Of a DNA stretch of 64,000 nt, positions 20,684 to 32,475 are shown piece by piece. Numbering within the stretch: position 1 is the first letter of the stretch; each line of letters starts with the position of its first letter. Made by a program: the position numbers and the translations under genes. The notes under the pieces are model-generated. The model was not told where the DNA came from, did not search any database, and was given only the letters and a program-made list of their open reading frames with translations. The DNA comes from Stictocephala bisonia (taxonomy: Eukaryota > Arthropoda > Insecta > Hemiptera > Membracidae). The stretch spans positions 62,001-126,000 of the forward strand of contig JAQJVL010000703.1 in assembly GCA_035578905.1 (NCBI GenBank), in the 5' to 3' direction.

Positions 20684-23600
20684 TAGGGGTGTGCGAGTAC
20701 TCAAAACTTTGAGTATTGGATCAAGTATTTTACCACTCGAACTCGGCTCGAAGCTTCCAAAACTACTTGAAGTTCGATCGAGTAGTTTTAAGAGTAAACA
20801 GTTTTATAAATTATGAATGAAAACTGTACGATTCCTTGTGTTTTATTTTACCCTTAATCAGACTTTATCAGTTTGGTATGCATAATTATGAACTAAACAA
20901 TATGCCAAGAATTGGTAGTTCACGACCACAGTCAAATGAACTAGTCAACGTAGTGAACGAGTTCGTTCATTATAATTTGAACTAGTTCAATTCAAAGTGA
21001 ACAACAGAGCTGGGAAGGTAGCGATCACATATGTTTGTTGATTGAGTCTACTAGTCACTTGTAACCTAACCTAAAATTGCAAGATTAAAATAGTAGTGCT
21101 GGTTAGTGTCTTTATGACCCAAGAAAGAGGACGAGAGATCCGTATCAAGATACTAATAAAGACCTATTACAGACACAAATCTAATGGTTTGTACGATGTG
21201 GAAAATATGCATATTTTCATTCATATTAATAATATCGCTCAATTGGATCCAGAGAACGGGTCACTGTACATCTCAAGAACCGAATTTCCCATCTTTTCTA
21301 CTCCAGGCGAAAGTCCATCTCGGTTGTGTTGTACGTGCCAGAAACCATTCAGCTCCTTTTCGGAACTGAAATTATCGTATATAGTATTTCTTACAAGTCG
21401 ATTGAGGGCTATTTTGTTTTTTAATCAGCAGGGAATCGTCCAATTATTTGACGCAAGAAAATACCGTATCATATCATTAAATATGGTAATGGCGTTCTAG
21501 CAGCGTGTGACATAACATTGTTGATTTATTTCTGTCGAATAACAGATAGATATCCGTGACAAACGTCTATTAATTATTATCTCTTAAACACCTTAGATCG
21601 CCAAAACTGTGTGTTACATTTGTGCATACGATATTTATTTCTGTCAAATTGTTGAACAGTTTGCTGATTAGATAAGACAATAGCACACTTGGAGTGTAAA
21701 AGGTGGTAAAATACGATAATTTTGATTCGTAAACTCCCTGAACGGTTCCCTGTTACTACTACATGGATGTCTATACAAAACAATCAATTCAAGTGAGGGA
21801 GAAACAAGTTGTTGGAAGACCTTTTCTAAACAAAATATGATGAATTTAAAGACTCGGAAAATAATTTTTATTGAACCGAAGTTTTATCAAACTTTTCATT
21901 TTTAATTCATAAGTTTATAATTTAGCTGCCCAAAATCTTCATTCTATGACTAGTTGGCACTTTGCTGATATTTCAAACTACATCTTGTCACTAATTTCGG
22001 CTAGAGCTAATATATTAGCCGACTACGTCTATGGTGTTAACTCAAATACGCCAGGTTTTCATAAATTTCTCTTTATGAAATAATTATTTATCTGTTGTTC
22101 AGTATAACCTCATGTATCGAAGTAGTTTCAAGTTGCACTCATTTCATTACCGATCATAATTTAAAAACTAATTCATCCTAAGCGACTTTAACATTTATTT
22201 TTAGTAAACCTGATTTATTATTATCAATCGATTGAACTACTTTGTCATCCAGATTTTCAAATTTAATTATATAATTCACAGCTTATTTCCGGTTAATTGT
22301 AACCTTGTTATTACTGAATTAAATACCCACAGATCCACTTTTCATGGCGTGTACACAATCAATTTTTTGTTGAGAGGAGGCAATTCTGAAAGCAACTGAC
22401 TTGCATTTGGCGATGACGCCTCAATTTTAGCATCAGTTTGGTTGGATGCAGCTTTTGACAACAATCTTCGCTACTGTACATTTTCGTGGTACACTTTGAA
22501 CGGAACTACCAGATAAACATATCGGCCAGCTGTGAAACAGTATAATTGGCTTGCATAGAAAATCTGATCTGTGATATGAGTGTGAACAGATGAAATCTTC
22601 ATAATTCATGTTGTTTCAATTCTAGTCATCGAGTTAAGGAAATAGGTTAAACAAAATAATGCCACATAAAAATGCAGGAAGGCAGGAAGTAAAAAGTTTT
22701 ATTTATCAAATTTTACAGTTACAAACAACAAATCAAAATTATTGTGTTCAGTTTAGATGTATATAAAGTACAACTTCGATTATTCGGCCTAATGTGGCGA
22801 AGGTCAAGCCGGATATGATAAAAGCCGGATAAAATATAATTCATAAATAACTTGGTTTTATTGGAGTATCACGTTTAGTAACTGATAACGCACAGCATGC
22901 GTAAGCGGGGCACCTACAAATGCACGTGATGCAACACGCTCTGCAGCTATTGTAATGAAACGAACAATGTTTATCATGATGCCAACTTTGACGCTGCTTT
23001 ACAATACAATACAAAAGATATTTAAAAATACAACTGTGTTTTAATTAAGCTATAAAAAATGCTAAGGTAAATGTTATGTAAATTATATATGTTTACTTAA
23101 ATATCTTATACTTAAATTTAATTTTAACTCCAACTGAATAAAAAAAATATGTACATTTATGTAACTGCAAATTATGTGTAAGTAAAATAAACTGTTTCAG
23201 TTCCCTCACTCGCGAAATGGACTCTTTCAGCCAGCCACACTGAACAAAAGTAAACATTGCCAGCTCAAATCTTCAGGCGCATTATTAAATTATAAGGCAG
23301 TAACAAGCGACCCCTTGTCGAGAGAGGGTGACTAGTCTATACAGCGCCTGCAATTTCCAAAATGCAAAACCGAAACACGCGTGTGCGTTTGAAAACTGAA
23401 AGACGCTTCTGATTAATTCTAATTGTATCTTGTAAATAATTTTTATTGCTATCTACTTGCTGAACCGGATAACACAGATTGCCGGATAAAGCGAGGCCGG
23501 ATAATCGAGGTTGTACTGTATTTATGAATTTGGCATAATTTAACATAGGCTTATGATGTTGTCTGCCTTTTACAGTTGTCTTGGGTGAACAGGAAATCCT

Positions 23601-23687
23601 TCTGTAAACATTCGCTCGAAAATACTTGATACTTAAATAACAAATTTCAACTGCTCGAACTCAAAAATCACTACTCACACCCCCATA
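20684..23687. mobile_element. Non-autonomous hAT-like element (about 3.0 kb)
   Basis: The left end begins TAGGGGTGTGCGAGTACTC and the right end, reverse-complemented, TATGGGGGTGTGAGTAG. Both continue into matching ATCAAGTATTTT blocks. Flanks ACAGTAAT (20676-20683) and ACAGCAAT (23688-23695) form an 8-bp duplication with one mismatch, the hAT hallmark. There is no BED finger or hAT transposase frame. A roughly 150-bp imperfect inverted repeat lies inside (about 21340-21475 against 21610-21755), and a pogo-like MITE is nested at 22766-23518. Confidence 0.72.
22766..23518. mobile_element. Pogo/Tigger-like MITE (753 bp) nested in the hAT-like element
   Basis: TA flanks are at 22764-22765 and 23519-23520. 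The right end, reverse-complemented, reads CAGTACAACCTCGATTATCC and the left AAGTACAACTTCGATTATTC. Subterminal GCCGGAT motifs recur at both ends (near 22809 and 22829; 23480 and 23495). The CAGTACAACCTCGATTATCCGG-type TIR is characteristic of pogo/Tigger-like elements. Confidence 0.78.
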
Positions 23688-23781
23688 ACAGCAATAAATA
23701 TTTTCATTACATGACTTGACAGTACATCTGGATTAAATGTTTGAATATTGGTACTAATATTTGATAAATTTTATATTTCAG

Positions 23782-24052
23782 CCCCCGCAGTTTAATAATT
23801 ATTTCCTAATAATGGCAGAATTATCTACAAAAAAAGGAAACTCAAAAGTATCATCAAGAGTAAGATTCATGCTTCAAGATGTAATATACTTACGAGGGAA
23901 CAAGTGGGTGCCAAGGAGAGAAGACAACAACCCAGAAACGATAGAGCAAATTATCAAGGAAGCTGAGAGGGAGTCTATGGAGAAGGCAATGGCCCTTTAC
24001 CAACCAGCACCTAGGATGAATCGCCAAAATGAGCGACCAGAAAACCGCTAAA
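23782..24052 (+). CDS. eIF4G: eIF4G exon, end of MIF4G domain, with terminal in-frame stop
   Basis: The acceptor is TTTCAG and the exon starts in phase 0. It encodes about 90 codons: P-P-Q-F-N-N-Y-F, then S-S-R-V-R-F-M-L-Q-D-V and W-V-P-R-R-E-D and P-E-T-I-E-Q-I, the diagnostic C-terminal MIF4G segment of eIF4G. After a tail rich in Asn, Arg and Glu the frame hits TAA at 24049-24051, and one base later (24053) is a consensus GTAAGT donor. Family members normally continue well beyond this point. Either this allele or copy is truncated, or an isoform ends here, or the stop is an error. Confidence 0.9.
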
Positions 24053-24169
24053 GTAAGTGCACTCATCGTAATTGTACATGTCGTTTTTTATGAAAGGATT
24101 ATCTGTACAATTTTTTTATCTAATCAACTTATTTTTACTATCAGTTTATTAGTTATTATTATTACAGAT

Positions 24170-25773
24170 AATGTTCAGGTTAGTGATTTGTTGTTAAGCA
24201 TAGGGGATGGAGCAAATGATATTTATGACGCATTCAACCTTCCGAATCCACACTATGATGTTGTTATACAACACTTCAATTCTTTTTTTGGTAAAGCTGT
24301 TAATGTTATCTATGAACATTAAACAAATATCACAGCTGCTGTGGATTTTATACTTAGCTTATACACTTTAGTAAAGACATGTAACATTGAAAGATGAATT
24401 GTTACGTGATAGATTGGTTATTGGAGTTAAAGATTCACAACTCTCAGAATCCTTACAAATGAATCCAACTTTATCTTTACAATCTACTATTGATAAAATT
24501 AAATTACATGAGTCTGTTAAGTCACATCAGCCAATGATGCGGGATGTTACATCTGATATTGACATTGATACGCTTGCTGTAACTAAAACAAATCACTCTG
24601 GCATTTGCAAAAGCAACAGTAAGCTGTTCGTTTGCTAAAGATGTGGCGGTAAGTCTTACTATAGATTCGATGAATGTAAGGCAAAAATGTAAGTGTAACT
24701 TTTGTAAAATTACTGGGCATTTCGAGTTATGTTGCAAAAATAGAAGAAACAAAGAAAATAAAATGCTTTTAGAACTGGATCATGAACCAAAAAATAATGC
24801 AGAACACGGTTTTTGAGAAACAGTTGAATGTCAGGTCCTTCAAGTTAGAAGCGAGTCCTTTTTTCCTCCACCAATGGTAGCAGTAACTGTTCTAAGACAA
24901 CCACTGAATTTCAAAGTTGACACTGGGACTGATATATCTTGCATACCAGATAGTGTTTGGATGGCAATGCCCAATAAGCCAAAATTGAAAAAAATTTTGG
25001 GGATAACTTAACACGCAAGGAGATCTCAGTTATTATGTCTTGGCTCATTCTTGACAACCTTAAACTTTGAAGATCTATTTTGCAAAGAAGAAATATATGT
25101 CATCAAAGACCTAAAACAACCCTTATTGGTTAGGTCAGCTGTAAGCTCTCTGTCATTGCTTTTTTTTAATTCTCCTAAACTAACTACTTAATTCACTACT
25201 GGAGAACTAAGTTAACCAAATAGGCAAGTAATTTCAAAGTAAGTTTTCAGAGAACTCAATACCTTTGGTAGGCAAACCTTATGCTATAAAGCTAAAACGA
25301 TGCAGTTCAATATGCTATAGCCGCTCTCCATGATAAGGTGAGACATGAGATCAATAATATGCTACAACAGGACGTTATTGCTGAGATCACTGAAGCGACC
25401 AAATGGTGTTTTCCAATGTGCTTGCAAAAGAAAGGGCTGTGTATCGATTTCACTAAGTTGAAGGAACATGTTATCAGAGAACGATTTATACTTCCAACTG
25501 AAGAAACCCTTACAAAAATTGGAAATGCACAGTTTTTTTTTTAAATTAGATGCTCGAATGGGGTTTTGGCAAATACCTTTGGCTGAGGAATCATGGAAAC
25601 TGACAAACTTTATCACTCCTTTTAGGAGGTATTGCTTCAAAAGATTGCTATTTGGTATATGCTCAGCACCTGAGCATTATCAAAGAAGTCTAGCTGAAAT
25701 GCTTTCTGGACTTAATGGTTGCATTAATATGATGGATGGCAACCTAGTTTTTGCAGAAAGTAAAGAAGAATAA
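24170..25773 (+). mobile_element. Decayed Ty3/gypsy retrotransposon internal region
   Basis: Gag, zinc knuckle, protease and RT pieces occur in canonical order on the + strand, starting only about 120 bp after the eIF4G exon. No LTRs were recognised on either side, and RNase H and integrase are missing, so it is truncated or deleted. Confidence 0.75.
24170..25773 (+). pseudogene. Gypsy gag-pol remnant
   Basis: The gag-like part (about 24170-24540) has I-G-D-G-A-N-D-I-Y and R-D-R-L-V-I-G-V-K-D, found in the K02A2.6-type gypsy polyproteins common in invertebrates. A CCHC knuckle (C-N-F-C..H..C) lies at about 24694-24735 and a protease-like V-D-T-G-T-D near 24919. RT runs from 25338 with L-D-A-R-M-G-F-W-Q-I-P-L (about 25548). 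At the catalytic box (about 25727-25745) the expected Y-x-D-D reads M-M-D-G, so the second Asp is lost. Stops and frameshifts separate all parts. It cannot encode a working polyprotein. Confidence 0.75.
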
Positions 25774-25990
25774 ATAATAATAATAAGAACCCTAAACGCA
25801 ATTCCCTGAAATATTTTTTTTCATAATATTTTAATGATAAGAAGGCTAATGCATTTAAAACATATTCTTTTCATAATAATCTTAATTTTAAATATGCCTA
25901 CTCTATATAAACGTTTGAGAGGTTAGGCTTTAAAATTAATTAAAAGTTGAGTTAAGAGAATATACACATACTAGGCACTAGGCCTAGGAT

Positions 25991-26062
25991 TTCAGTAGTA
26001 ATGAAAGGAAAGCAGCATACCTGGTAAACTGCTATGCTGCGTTCCTTTTCATTACTACCGAA
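25991..26062. other. Strong 72-nt hairpin, miRNA-precursor-like
   Basis: The left arm (25991-26020) and right arm (26031-26062) pair over about 28 of 31 positions around a 10-nt loop (26021-26030). Both arms contain GTAGTAATGAAA and GCAGCATA in complementary register. Length, loop size and near-continuous pairing suit an insect pre-miRNA. A recent foldback element is the alternative. Strand of expression is unknown. Confidence 0.4.
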
Positions 26063-27017
26063 AAATTAATTAAAAGAAGTAGAGAAAATTCATTTTCCTT
26101 TGTCATTTTAAATTTACTAGTTATTATGACGTGGATGTTCGTAATGACATTTTAACAAAATATTATAACGTAGATCCTAATGAAAAGAGGAGCTCTTAAA
26201 TACACTGTTAAAACATAAAACATCTTCATCATTATTCAGATTTGTACAACTCCTTTTGAATACTATTTATTTTGTGACATTTAACTTGTTATAACTCTTT
26301 TATTGTCTGGTTTAATTTACCCTGAAACTGTAACAGGAACAGGGTTGTATTCTCAACATATTCAATAGAGTAGCTCTTGATTGAAAACCATTTATGACCA
26401 CGTACGGGTTGTTCCCAAACAAATAGCATGATTGATTAATGTTGTCATACATTAATATAACCAATCTACGACCTATCAAAATTGTTTTCATAATGTTTTA
26501 CTGTCACTGGCGAACGAGTAAGCCATTTATATTTTTTACAATCATTAATACAGTGTTTATTTATTGTTCATTACGTGATAAGTGAAATTAACTATGATTG
26601 AACCACTGAACGTGTATTGTTGAGTGGGAGGGTCAATACCACTGTACGTGAATGGGTGTGTGGGTGTGTCAATACCACTGTCACTGTACGGACGTGTACA
26701 CTGTGATGTACATAAATGATATAGTGTTCAATTTGATAGACACAAATTTCACTGTGTTTTATGCTGAGAAAATTGAGTTGCTACAAAATGCCTTTTATGC
26801 CTGTGAAATAAAAATGTAATAGTTTTAAAGTTGAGCACAAAGACAAATTTCAAATCACGAATATAAACTAGATGTTTTAATGTCCAACATCAATAAGCTA
26901 CGTAGCCAGTGGTATACAACCTGTTTTGAAAACAATAACATAACCTCAACTCTCAGTTGACTGTTTTATAAAGCACCAGATGTTCGTGCTCGCCAAATTA
27001 TTTTACTTCATCAACAT
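26063..27017. other. Unassigned region with short direct repeat
   Basis: No genes are recognised. A 16-bp block, GTCAATACCACTGTAC or close to it, is directly repeated near 26632 and 26668 with GGGTGTGTG repeats between. A small GT-rich tandem duplication is the simplest reading. Confidence 0.4.
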
Positions 27018-29041
27018 TCGGCCACTCTCAGTCTAAGATTGCTCTTTAGCTAGCGAAGCCAAAAGGCCTATACAAATTTACAGTCTGCCAGGACTGTAAA
27101 GCTAAGCAAATTTAAAAAGAAAATTACTAATTGGCTTATAAATAATCCATTTTACAAACTCCAAGAATTTTGTGATCTTAATTGTAATGATTTAGATTTC
27201 ACCTGATTATAAACATGTATGTATGCTACTTCCTTACTTAATAGGCTTGTAAGATATGCTAATTAACTGTTTTGTAATAATTTTAACTCATCACAGTTAC
27301 TGATTTTCACTCTTATGTTTAGAGTTAAGTAGGTTATATAATTTAGAAAATTAAGTTGACTTTGCTTATTCATTGTAAATAATGTCTATGGCAATAAAAT
27401 TCTTGATTCTTGATTGGCCTCTCCCTCCCTCACCAACAGATAATGGGGATATGACAGTAGCGCCCAGCGGTTAAAAAATCATAATTCCTCTTTACAGTGG
27501 CTAAAATATAACTATTAATACTATAAACATTTTAAACACTCTTATTGCACTCTCATTCGAACATTTTTGTGTTTCTTGACGTCCTGAAAGGTATACAGGC
27601 AACATGTTATATGTTACTATGAATGAATACCAAAACTGCCAGAAAAGCACATAACACTAAGTATCTAAAACGAAAAAAATATATATATCTTAAGGACATT
27701 CAATTAGTTTCGAACAACCAAATAGATATAATGTAGTATTTAAAACAAATGTCTTGTATGTTTATGTTTCAAAATAATTACAAGTCTATTTAATTACAAT
27801 GATTTCCTGATTATTCCTAATAGTGCTAAACAAAATATTTCTACTACGTATTAAAGTGTTGTCTAAAAATAGAAGCTAATATTTCTTAAGCAATCACCTA
27901 CTATTTTGTTTTATGAATTTTAATGCGTTGTGGTTTTCATATTTTGTAATGTAGTATATTCTAAAACTACAGTAATTCAATAATTTGTTGAATTTATAAA
28001 CAAAAGTTATCAACGCAATTAAACGGTAAATATTACATATATCTAGACTGTTATTACCTGGGAATTGTAATATCAACAAGATATGATGTTTGTTTAACAC
28101 ACTTAAATAAATTTAGTTTATAAGTTTATTTATTCTTAAATTTTTAATTTACAAAGATGTACACAACACCAAGATTTTAAAAATATCTATTAAATGATAG
28201 TGAATGTGTAAAACCAGGTAGCTTATCCATCATAACAGATATAAAATAAGTAAAAACATTTAAAGGGATCAACTAAATAGTTGAGATATTGTCTGCGGTC
28301 ATGGCGAAATGGGGTTAGTTATTGTTTTAATAACGATATACATGTTAAACAAATATTGTATAATATTTTGAAGTAATTCATGCCAAGACTCTGTAATACT
28401 GTACCGATGTGCCGGTGTTGCTTCCCAATTAATTTACGAAATACTGTTGTGGTTGTAGCTTTAAAAGAAACATAACCGATCAGTCGGTGAGACGATCGTC
28501 TTCAGTTGGCGCTCCGGGGAAGGGGTTGTGGGATCGGCCCCTGTCCCTTGGAAGGGGGCTTGGGCGCAACTGTCAATTCCCTTTTTTTGACTAAATACAA
28601 ACTCAATTTGTAGGGAAACTCTTGCATATTTCTGACCGCGGGGCACAACTATCAGTCATCCCAGCTAATATAATCGGCGAGGATGGCCCCTCAACTGGCG
28701 ATCGAAGAGCTGTATAAGAGATTGATGTTATTGTAGCGGTAATATTTAAAGAAATGTTTAAAAAGTACGAGCAATTAGAGAAAATTCTCTCTTATATGAC
28801 AATTAGAGAAAAACTTACCAGAGCTTCGCAGCTAGCCTATAGAAAACGTCCATGAACAAGAATCTTAATTACAATAGTAATCTAATGAAAGAGATGGTAA
28901 GAATATAGCAGAATGCGCTAAAAATAAAATATCAATTATAGTATATTTGACAATCAGAGTAATGAAATTTATTTTGAAGTGAAGGAAGGGGCCACATGTT
29001 AAACTTTGCCCCGGGCCACCAAAAGTCTCTGGGTGGCCCTG
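27018..29041. repeat. Repeat family X, copy 1 (hAT-like right end)
   Basis: Three blocks match the reverse complement of 63496-64000: 27018-27080, about 27415-27440 and about 28666-29041. The right end, reverse-complemented, begins CAGGGCCACCCAGAGAC, a start like that of Tip100-type hAT elements. The copy is interrupted by a LINE tail (27082-27415). It also carries about 1.2 kb (27441-28665) absent from the other copy. No coding region is seen. Confidence 0.55.
27082..27415 (+). mobile_element. LINE 3'-end fragment
   Basis: It encodes the last about 40 residues of a LINE ORF2 (K-F-K-K-K-I-T-N-W-L, then N-P-F-Y-K-L-Q-E-F, stop near 27204). A 3' UTR follows with AATAAA near 27394 and a TTCTTGATTCTTGATT tail. 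It sits cleanly between two halves of repeat X, so it is a late 5'-truncated insertion. Confidence 0.75.
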
Positions 29042-29049
29042 GAGAGACT

Positions 29050-30450
29050 GATAGCTTCAAATCAGACAGTCTCTGATTTGTGTCAGTGGACTTGTGTGCT
29101 TTGGTAAGTTTGCTGATGCCCATCTCTACACTAATCTAACCTCAAATTGTTATATTTATAAAAATGTTGTTTTCTAACTAAGCCAGTTTGTTTTCATGCA
29201 GCACATTAACACAGTGTAATTTCTGTTAAAGTGGTTCATTGCATTTACACAAGATGAGTTGATATCAAAGAAACTTATTTATGCTTAGTATGCTGGTCAT
29301 AGAGATAAGGCAGGTATGGGTTTAAAATAAGTATACATGAGCAAATGAAGTGTTTGTTACTAAGGTCGACTGATTGTTAGAAAGAGGAGAAATTGTAATC
29401 AATATGTTTTGTTTGCAGATAATAAATAATGCATTTTGTTTTGTTTCAGATCGGATACTTCAGATTTGAAGCTTGAGTCAAAAAATTGTAATATTGTACC
29501 AAATGAATCCTGGTCAGCGACCCACTAACAAGTGGTTATTTAACTTGTTTACAAGTGATAGTCAATAAATTTATTTGATTTTCAAGTGTTAACATTTGCG
29601 AACAGAGTGCAAGTGTGGTTAAGTGTTATTTGTATATAATATTTCTTTCAGTTCACAAATAAACTATAAATTGTATAGACTTATATGAATCAATCAACTG
29701 TTATTTGCTAATCAACTAAGGTAACTATATTAAGGGATATAAATAGGATTCTTAAAATAGAAAATATAAAAATATGTATATACTTATTTGTACTCTATAC
29801 CCAAGGTTTCTGATTATTAATGTGAGTAATATTTTAATTGATGAATTATTTCCTATCCTTCTGACCTTATACCAAGTTTATAGCTAGAAGAACAGTACAT
29901 ATAAACAAATTGTCCCTGGCTTAGATTCCAGATTGTGATCAAGTAAGCCTGTGCAAAACAAGAATATGCATCAGCCAATCAAGTTGTTAGTAGCCCAGTC
30001 AATGAAGGTTTCGTGTCATAACTAATAAGGGAAAGCTGAATTTTTGCAGGGTGTTAGAATACAAAGTAAACACTAAAAATTGACAAAGTCCCACCCCCAA
30101 CCTTCTTTCTTTTCCTGCCACCCCTCCCCAATATTGCAAGAGCAGTACTCTGGTTAAATGCTTACAGCTCAAAAACTAATAGTTACAGACGTGATTATTT
30201 TTTTGATTTACTCCTAACAATATGGTAAACAAATTATGTCAGTTACACTTTTTATGTAGCTAGCTTAGTTTTACCGTAATACCCATACAAAAAACTGCCA
30301 CTGCTACATAAAATAACGAACTTTGATCAATTATACCTTTTTATCCTTACTTAATGGGAAGAAGTGCAACCAACAAAACTCATAGATAATTTAATTAGCT
30401 TATAAAACAATGGTTTAATAAAGCTATTTCTTGACATGGTGTCTTTATAG
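29050..30450. other. Probable eIF4G intron, no recognised gene
   Basis: AT-rich. A small hairpin, CAAATCAGA/TCTGATTTG, lies near 29058-29080. An open stretch after TTTCAG at 29449 (about 26 codons to a TAA at 29528, then AATAAA at about 29563) could be a terminal exon of something, but its phase does not fit the preceding eIF4G exon. Confidence 0.45.
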
Positions 30451-30517
30451 AGAGCGATGAAACATTAGCAGAAACTGTGCCGCTCTTGGCAGACAGCAGT
30501 CCCGCTACTGCTGACGG
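30451..30517 (+). CDS. eIF4G: Candidate next eIF4G exon
   Basis: This 67-nt segment lies between a TTTATAG acceptor and a GG|GTAACA donor and is much GC-richer than its surroundings. The upstream eIF4G exon ends with one spare base, and this segment begins with the two bases needed to complete a codon. The frame then stays open for 21 codons (S-D-E-T-L-A-E-T...) and ends in phase 2. This low-complexity Ser/Ala/Glu sequence is not itself diagnostic. eIF4G proteins have a poorly conserved linker here, so the call rests on phase and composition. Confidence 0.4.
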
Positions 30518-30697
30518 GTAACACTTTATGTACTTGTATCCATAATCTTGAATTATTCAGTTGGAATTTATTAGTAATATAATAATTTCTACATCAAGTT
30601 TCCTTATAAAAGTAAATGTTGAGTACACTTGTACCACTGAAAATAATAACATGTCAAATGTCCAGGCTCTGTAGTTTTGTTAAATATTAATCTTTTA

Positions 30698-32475
30698 TAG
30701 GAGTGTGGGAGTAGCTCGAAATTTTTTAGAACTCGAAAAAATCGAGTCGAGTTTTGCCATATTTTTGAGGTAAAATGCTATAATCAAAACAAAAGTCCCA
30801 TTTGAATAATAGATTGTAAAGGTAATCATTTTATATAGGCGACAGTGTTTAAAATATGATCATAATATCGTATTCGTAACCTGATATGTTCTCACGATGT
30901 ATCTAGATTTGTGATTCACACACACAAGTCTCAATTGTACTGCCATGGCGATTAAGGTGAAAAGTATTCTCGTTATTTATAAAGAAGGCACGACCAAATA
31001 AGCTGTTCCATATAGCCGTCACTAGTTATTCGTACAAAACGTGATAACTGATCACAAAGAATCAGTTATTGAACCGTTCCAAAACTTCATTACATAACTT
31101 TTACCAAGATTTGAAATTAACTGTTGCATTTATTGCAGGGCCATACTTTAAAAGATCATGACTAAAACTGTTGTAAGACTGACAATTTGGGATAGATTTT
31201 ATTAAATCGCGTTCAATCTTTAACATAAACTACAAATGGAACATAAACTATTGAAATTGAAAAGCTATTAAAAAAAACTTGAGATAGAATGCCCGGAACA
31301 GTTTCGTTCTGGCACCGTGACTAATAAAATAATGAAATAACGATTAATGTAGCTACTACCAAACATCACCGACTCCACGAGTCCCAATATAAAATGTACT
31401 GCTAGCCGTGAATTCAATTTGTATCCATTTTTTTTGAGTTTTTGTTGAAGTTTACACTAGAGATGGGAATTACAGTTACTTTTTCGATAACGTGTTACGT
31501 AATTCTATTATGTTCTGATAAAGTGTTATAATATCTGTTATTTTTGTAACCTGTTGCTCTCGACCCGTTGATGTTCCAGACAGTTATTCTGTTTCTGTTA
31601 TGGCCTGACGTTACTTAACGGCTCGAAGCCTCGTTACGGCTGGTCTAGATAATGTTCCAAGTTATCAAAGATTATGAAGTTGAAAAAGATCAAGTAAGTT
31701 TATTATGTTTAGTATGTGGTTGAAGTTATGCCTTATGTTATGTTGCGATGTCGATAATGAGTTACGGTCATTGGGCTTTGCTTGCTCATTACAGAGTTAT
31801 CGCTCAAAGTTTGTTCTGTTATCGATAATTTAACTGTAAATTGCCTTATGTTACGTTACAATAATGAGTTGTGGCTTTGCTTGCCCATTACATAGTTACT
31901 GCTATAAGTTCATTCTGTTATCGATCATTTAACTGTAAACTGCAAGAATCTTAAGTTTAATTTGTTGTTCAGTTACAGTACCGTTTACTTCTCAGCGTGC
32001 TATAGTTACTCTCCATTACCACCATACATTACAGTTATATAAAGTTCGTTATAACCTTATCATGCATCATAACAGGGTATTTCGTGTAACCTGTTAAATG
32101 TATAACAGGTTTCGTTAAATAACCTGCTATAGATAACGTTTCGTTAAATAACGCACATCTCTTGACAACTCAACTTGGCACATGGAACGATAGAAGTACA
32201 AGTAGTACGATGAAAACCAAAACAAGTTTAACCTTCATCAGTCGGCACGGCAGTTGTTATCGCTAATTAGTATTGTATTGACATTATTTTGTTGTTCTGT
32301 AAGTGGAAACAAAACATTGTAGTCAATGGTGAAATTGAGGTTACCTGAAAAGAACATATTATTATGTGTTTTCATTTTTGAAAATTAAGGGTTAATAAAT
32401 ACTCGACTCGAAAAAAAACTCAAAACTCCTAAAAAAAACAAAATTAATCCTAAAATTGCTACTAGCACACCCCTA
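30698..32475. mobile_element. Non-autonomous hAT-like element (1778 bp) with exact 8-bp TSD
   Basis: Target-site duplication ATCTTTTA is exact at 30690-30697 and 32476-32483. Termini are TAGGAGTGTGGGAGTAGC on the left and, reverse-complemented, TAGGGGTGTGCTAGTAGC on the right, with GAGTCGAGT motifs just inside both. The ends are related to those of the element at 20684-23687. There is no transposase. A second hAT-like element appears to be nested at 31458-32162. Confidence 0.82.
31458..32162. mobile_element. Possible nested hAT-like MITE (about 705 bp)
   Basis: The left end reads TAGAGATGGGAATTACAG. The right, reverse-complemented, reads AGAGATGTGCGTTATTTAAC. Both are followed by ATAACGT motifs. 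An 8-bp duplication is not convincing. The interior holds a roughly 110-bp tandem duplication (about 31726-31843 and 31844-31942) sharing GGCTTTGCTTGC, CATTACA and TTATCGAT blocks. Confidence 0.42.

Larger units (their letters stand above)
3305..23781 (+). other. eIF4G intron of about 20.5 kb packed with transposons
   Basis: The donor is CCT|GTGAGT and the acceptor TTTCAG|CCCCCG, both phase 0, so the flanking exons join in frame across the MIF4G domain. Between them lie at least ten separately datable insertions: a piggyBac MITE, two LINE tails, a piggyBac with an internal pogo-like element, a LINE inside a LINE, a piggyBac-like element, a pogo-like MITE, and a hAT-like element with a nested MITE. 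Stretches without a recognised feature are 3774-4210, 4422-4700, 10391-10560 and 19746-19994. Confidence 0.85.

Noticed and set aside
21096..21500. 134-codon frame in the hAT-like element as transposase
   Set aside because: No BED finger, RNase-H-like or hAT dimerisation motif; composition like the surrounding non-coding DNA.
29449..29528. Open stretch after a TTTCAG acceptor, followed by AATAAA, as terminal eIF4G exon
   Set aside because: It needs two bases from the upstream exon, whereas the 23782-24052 exon leaves one; in the correct phase it stops within seven codons.
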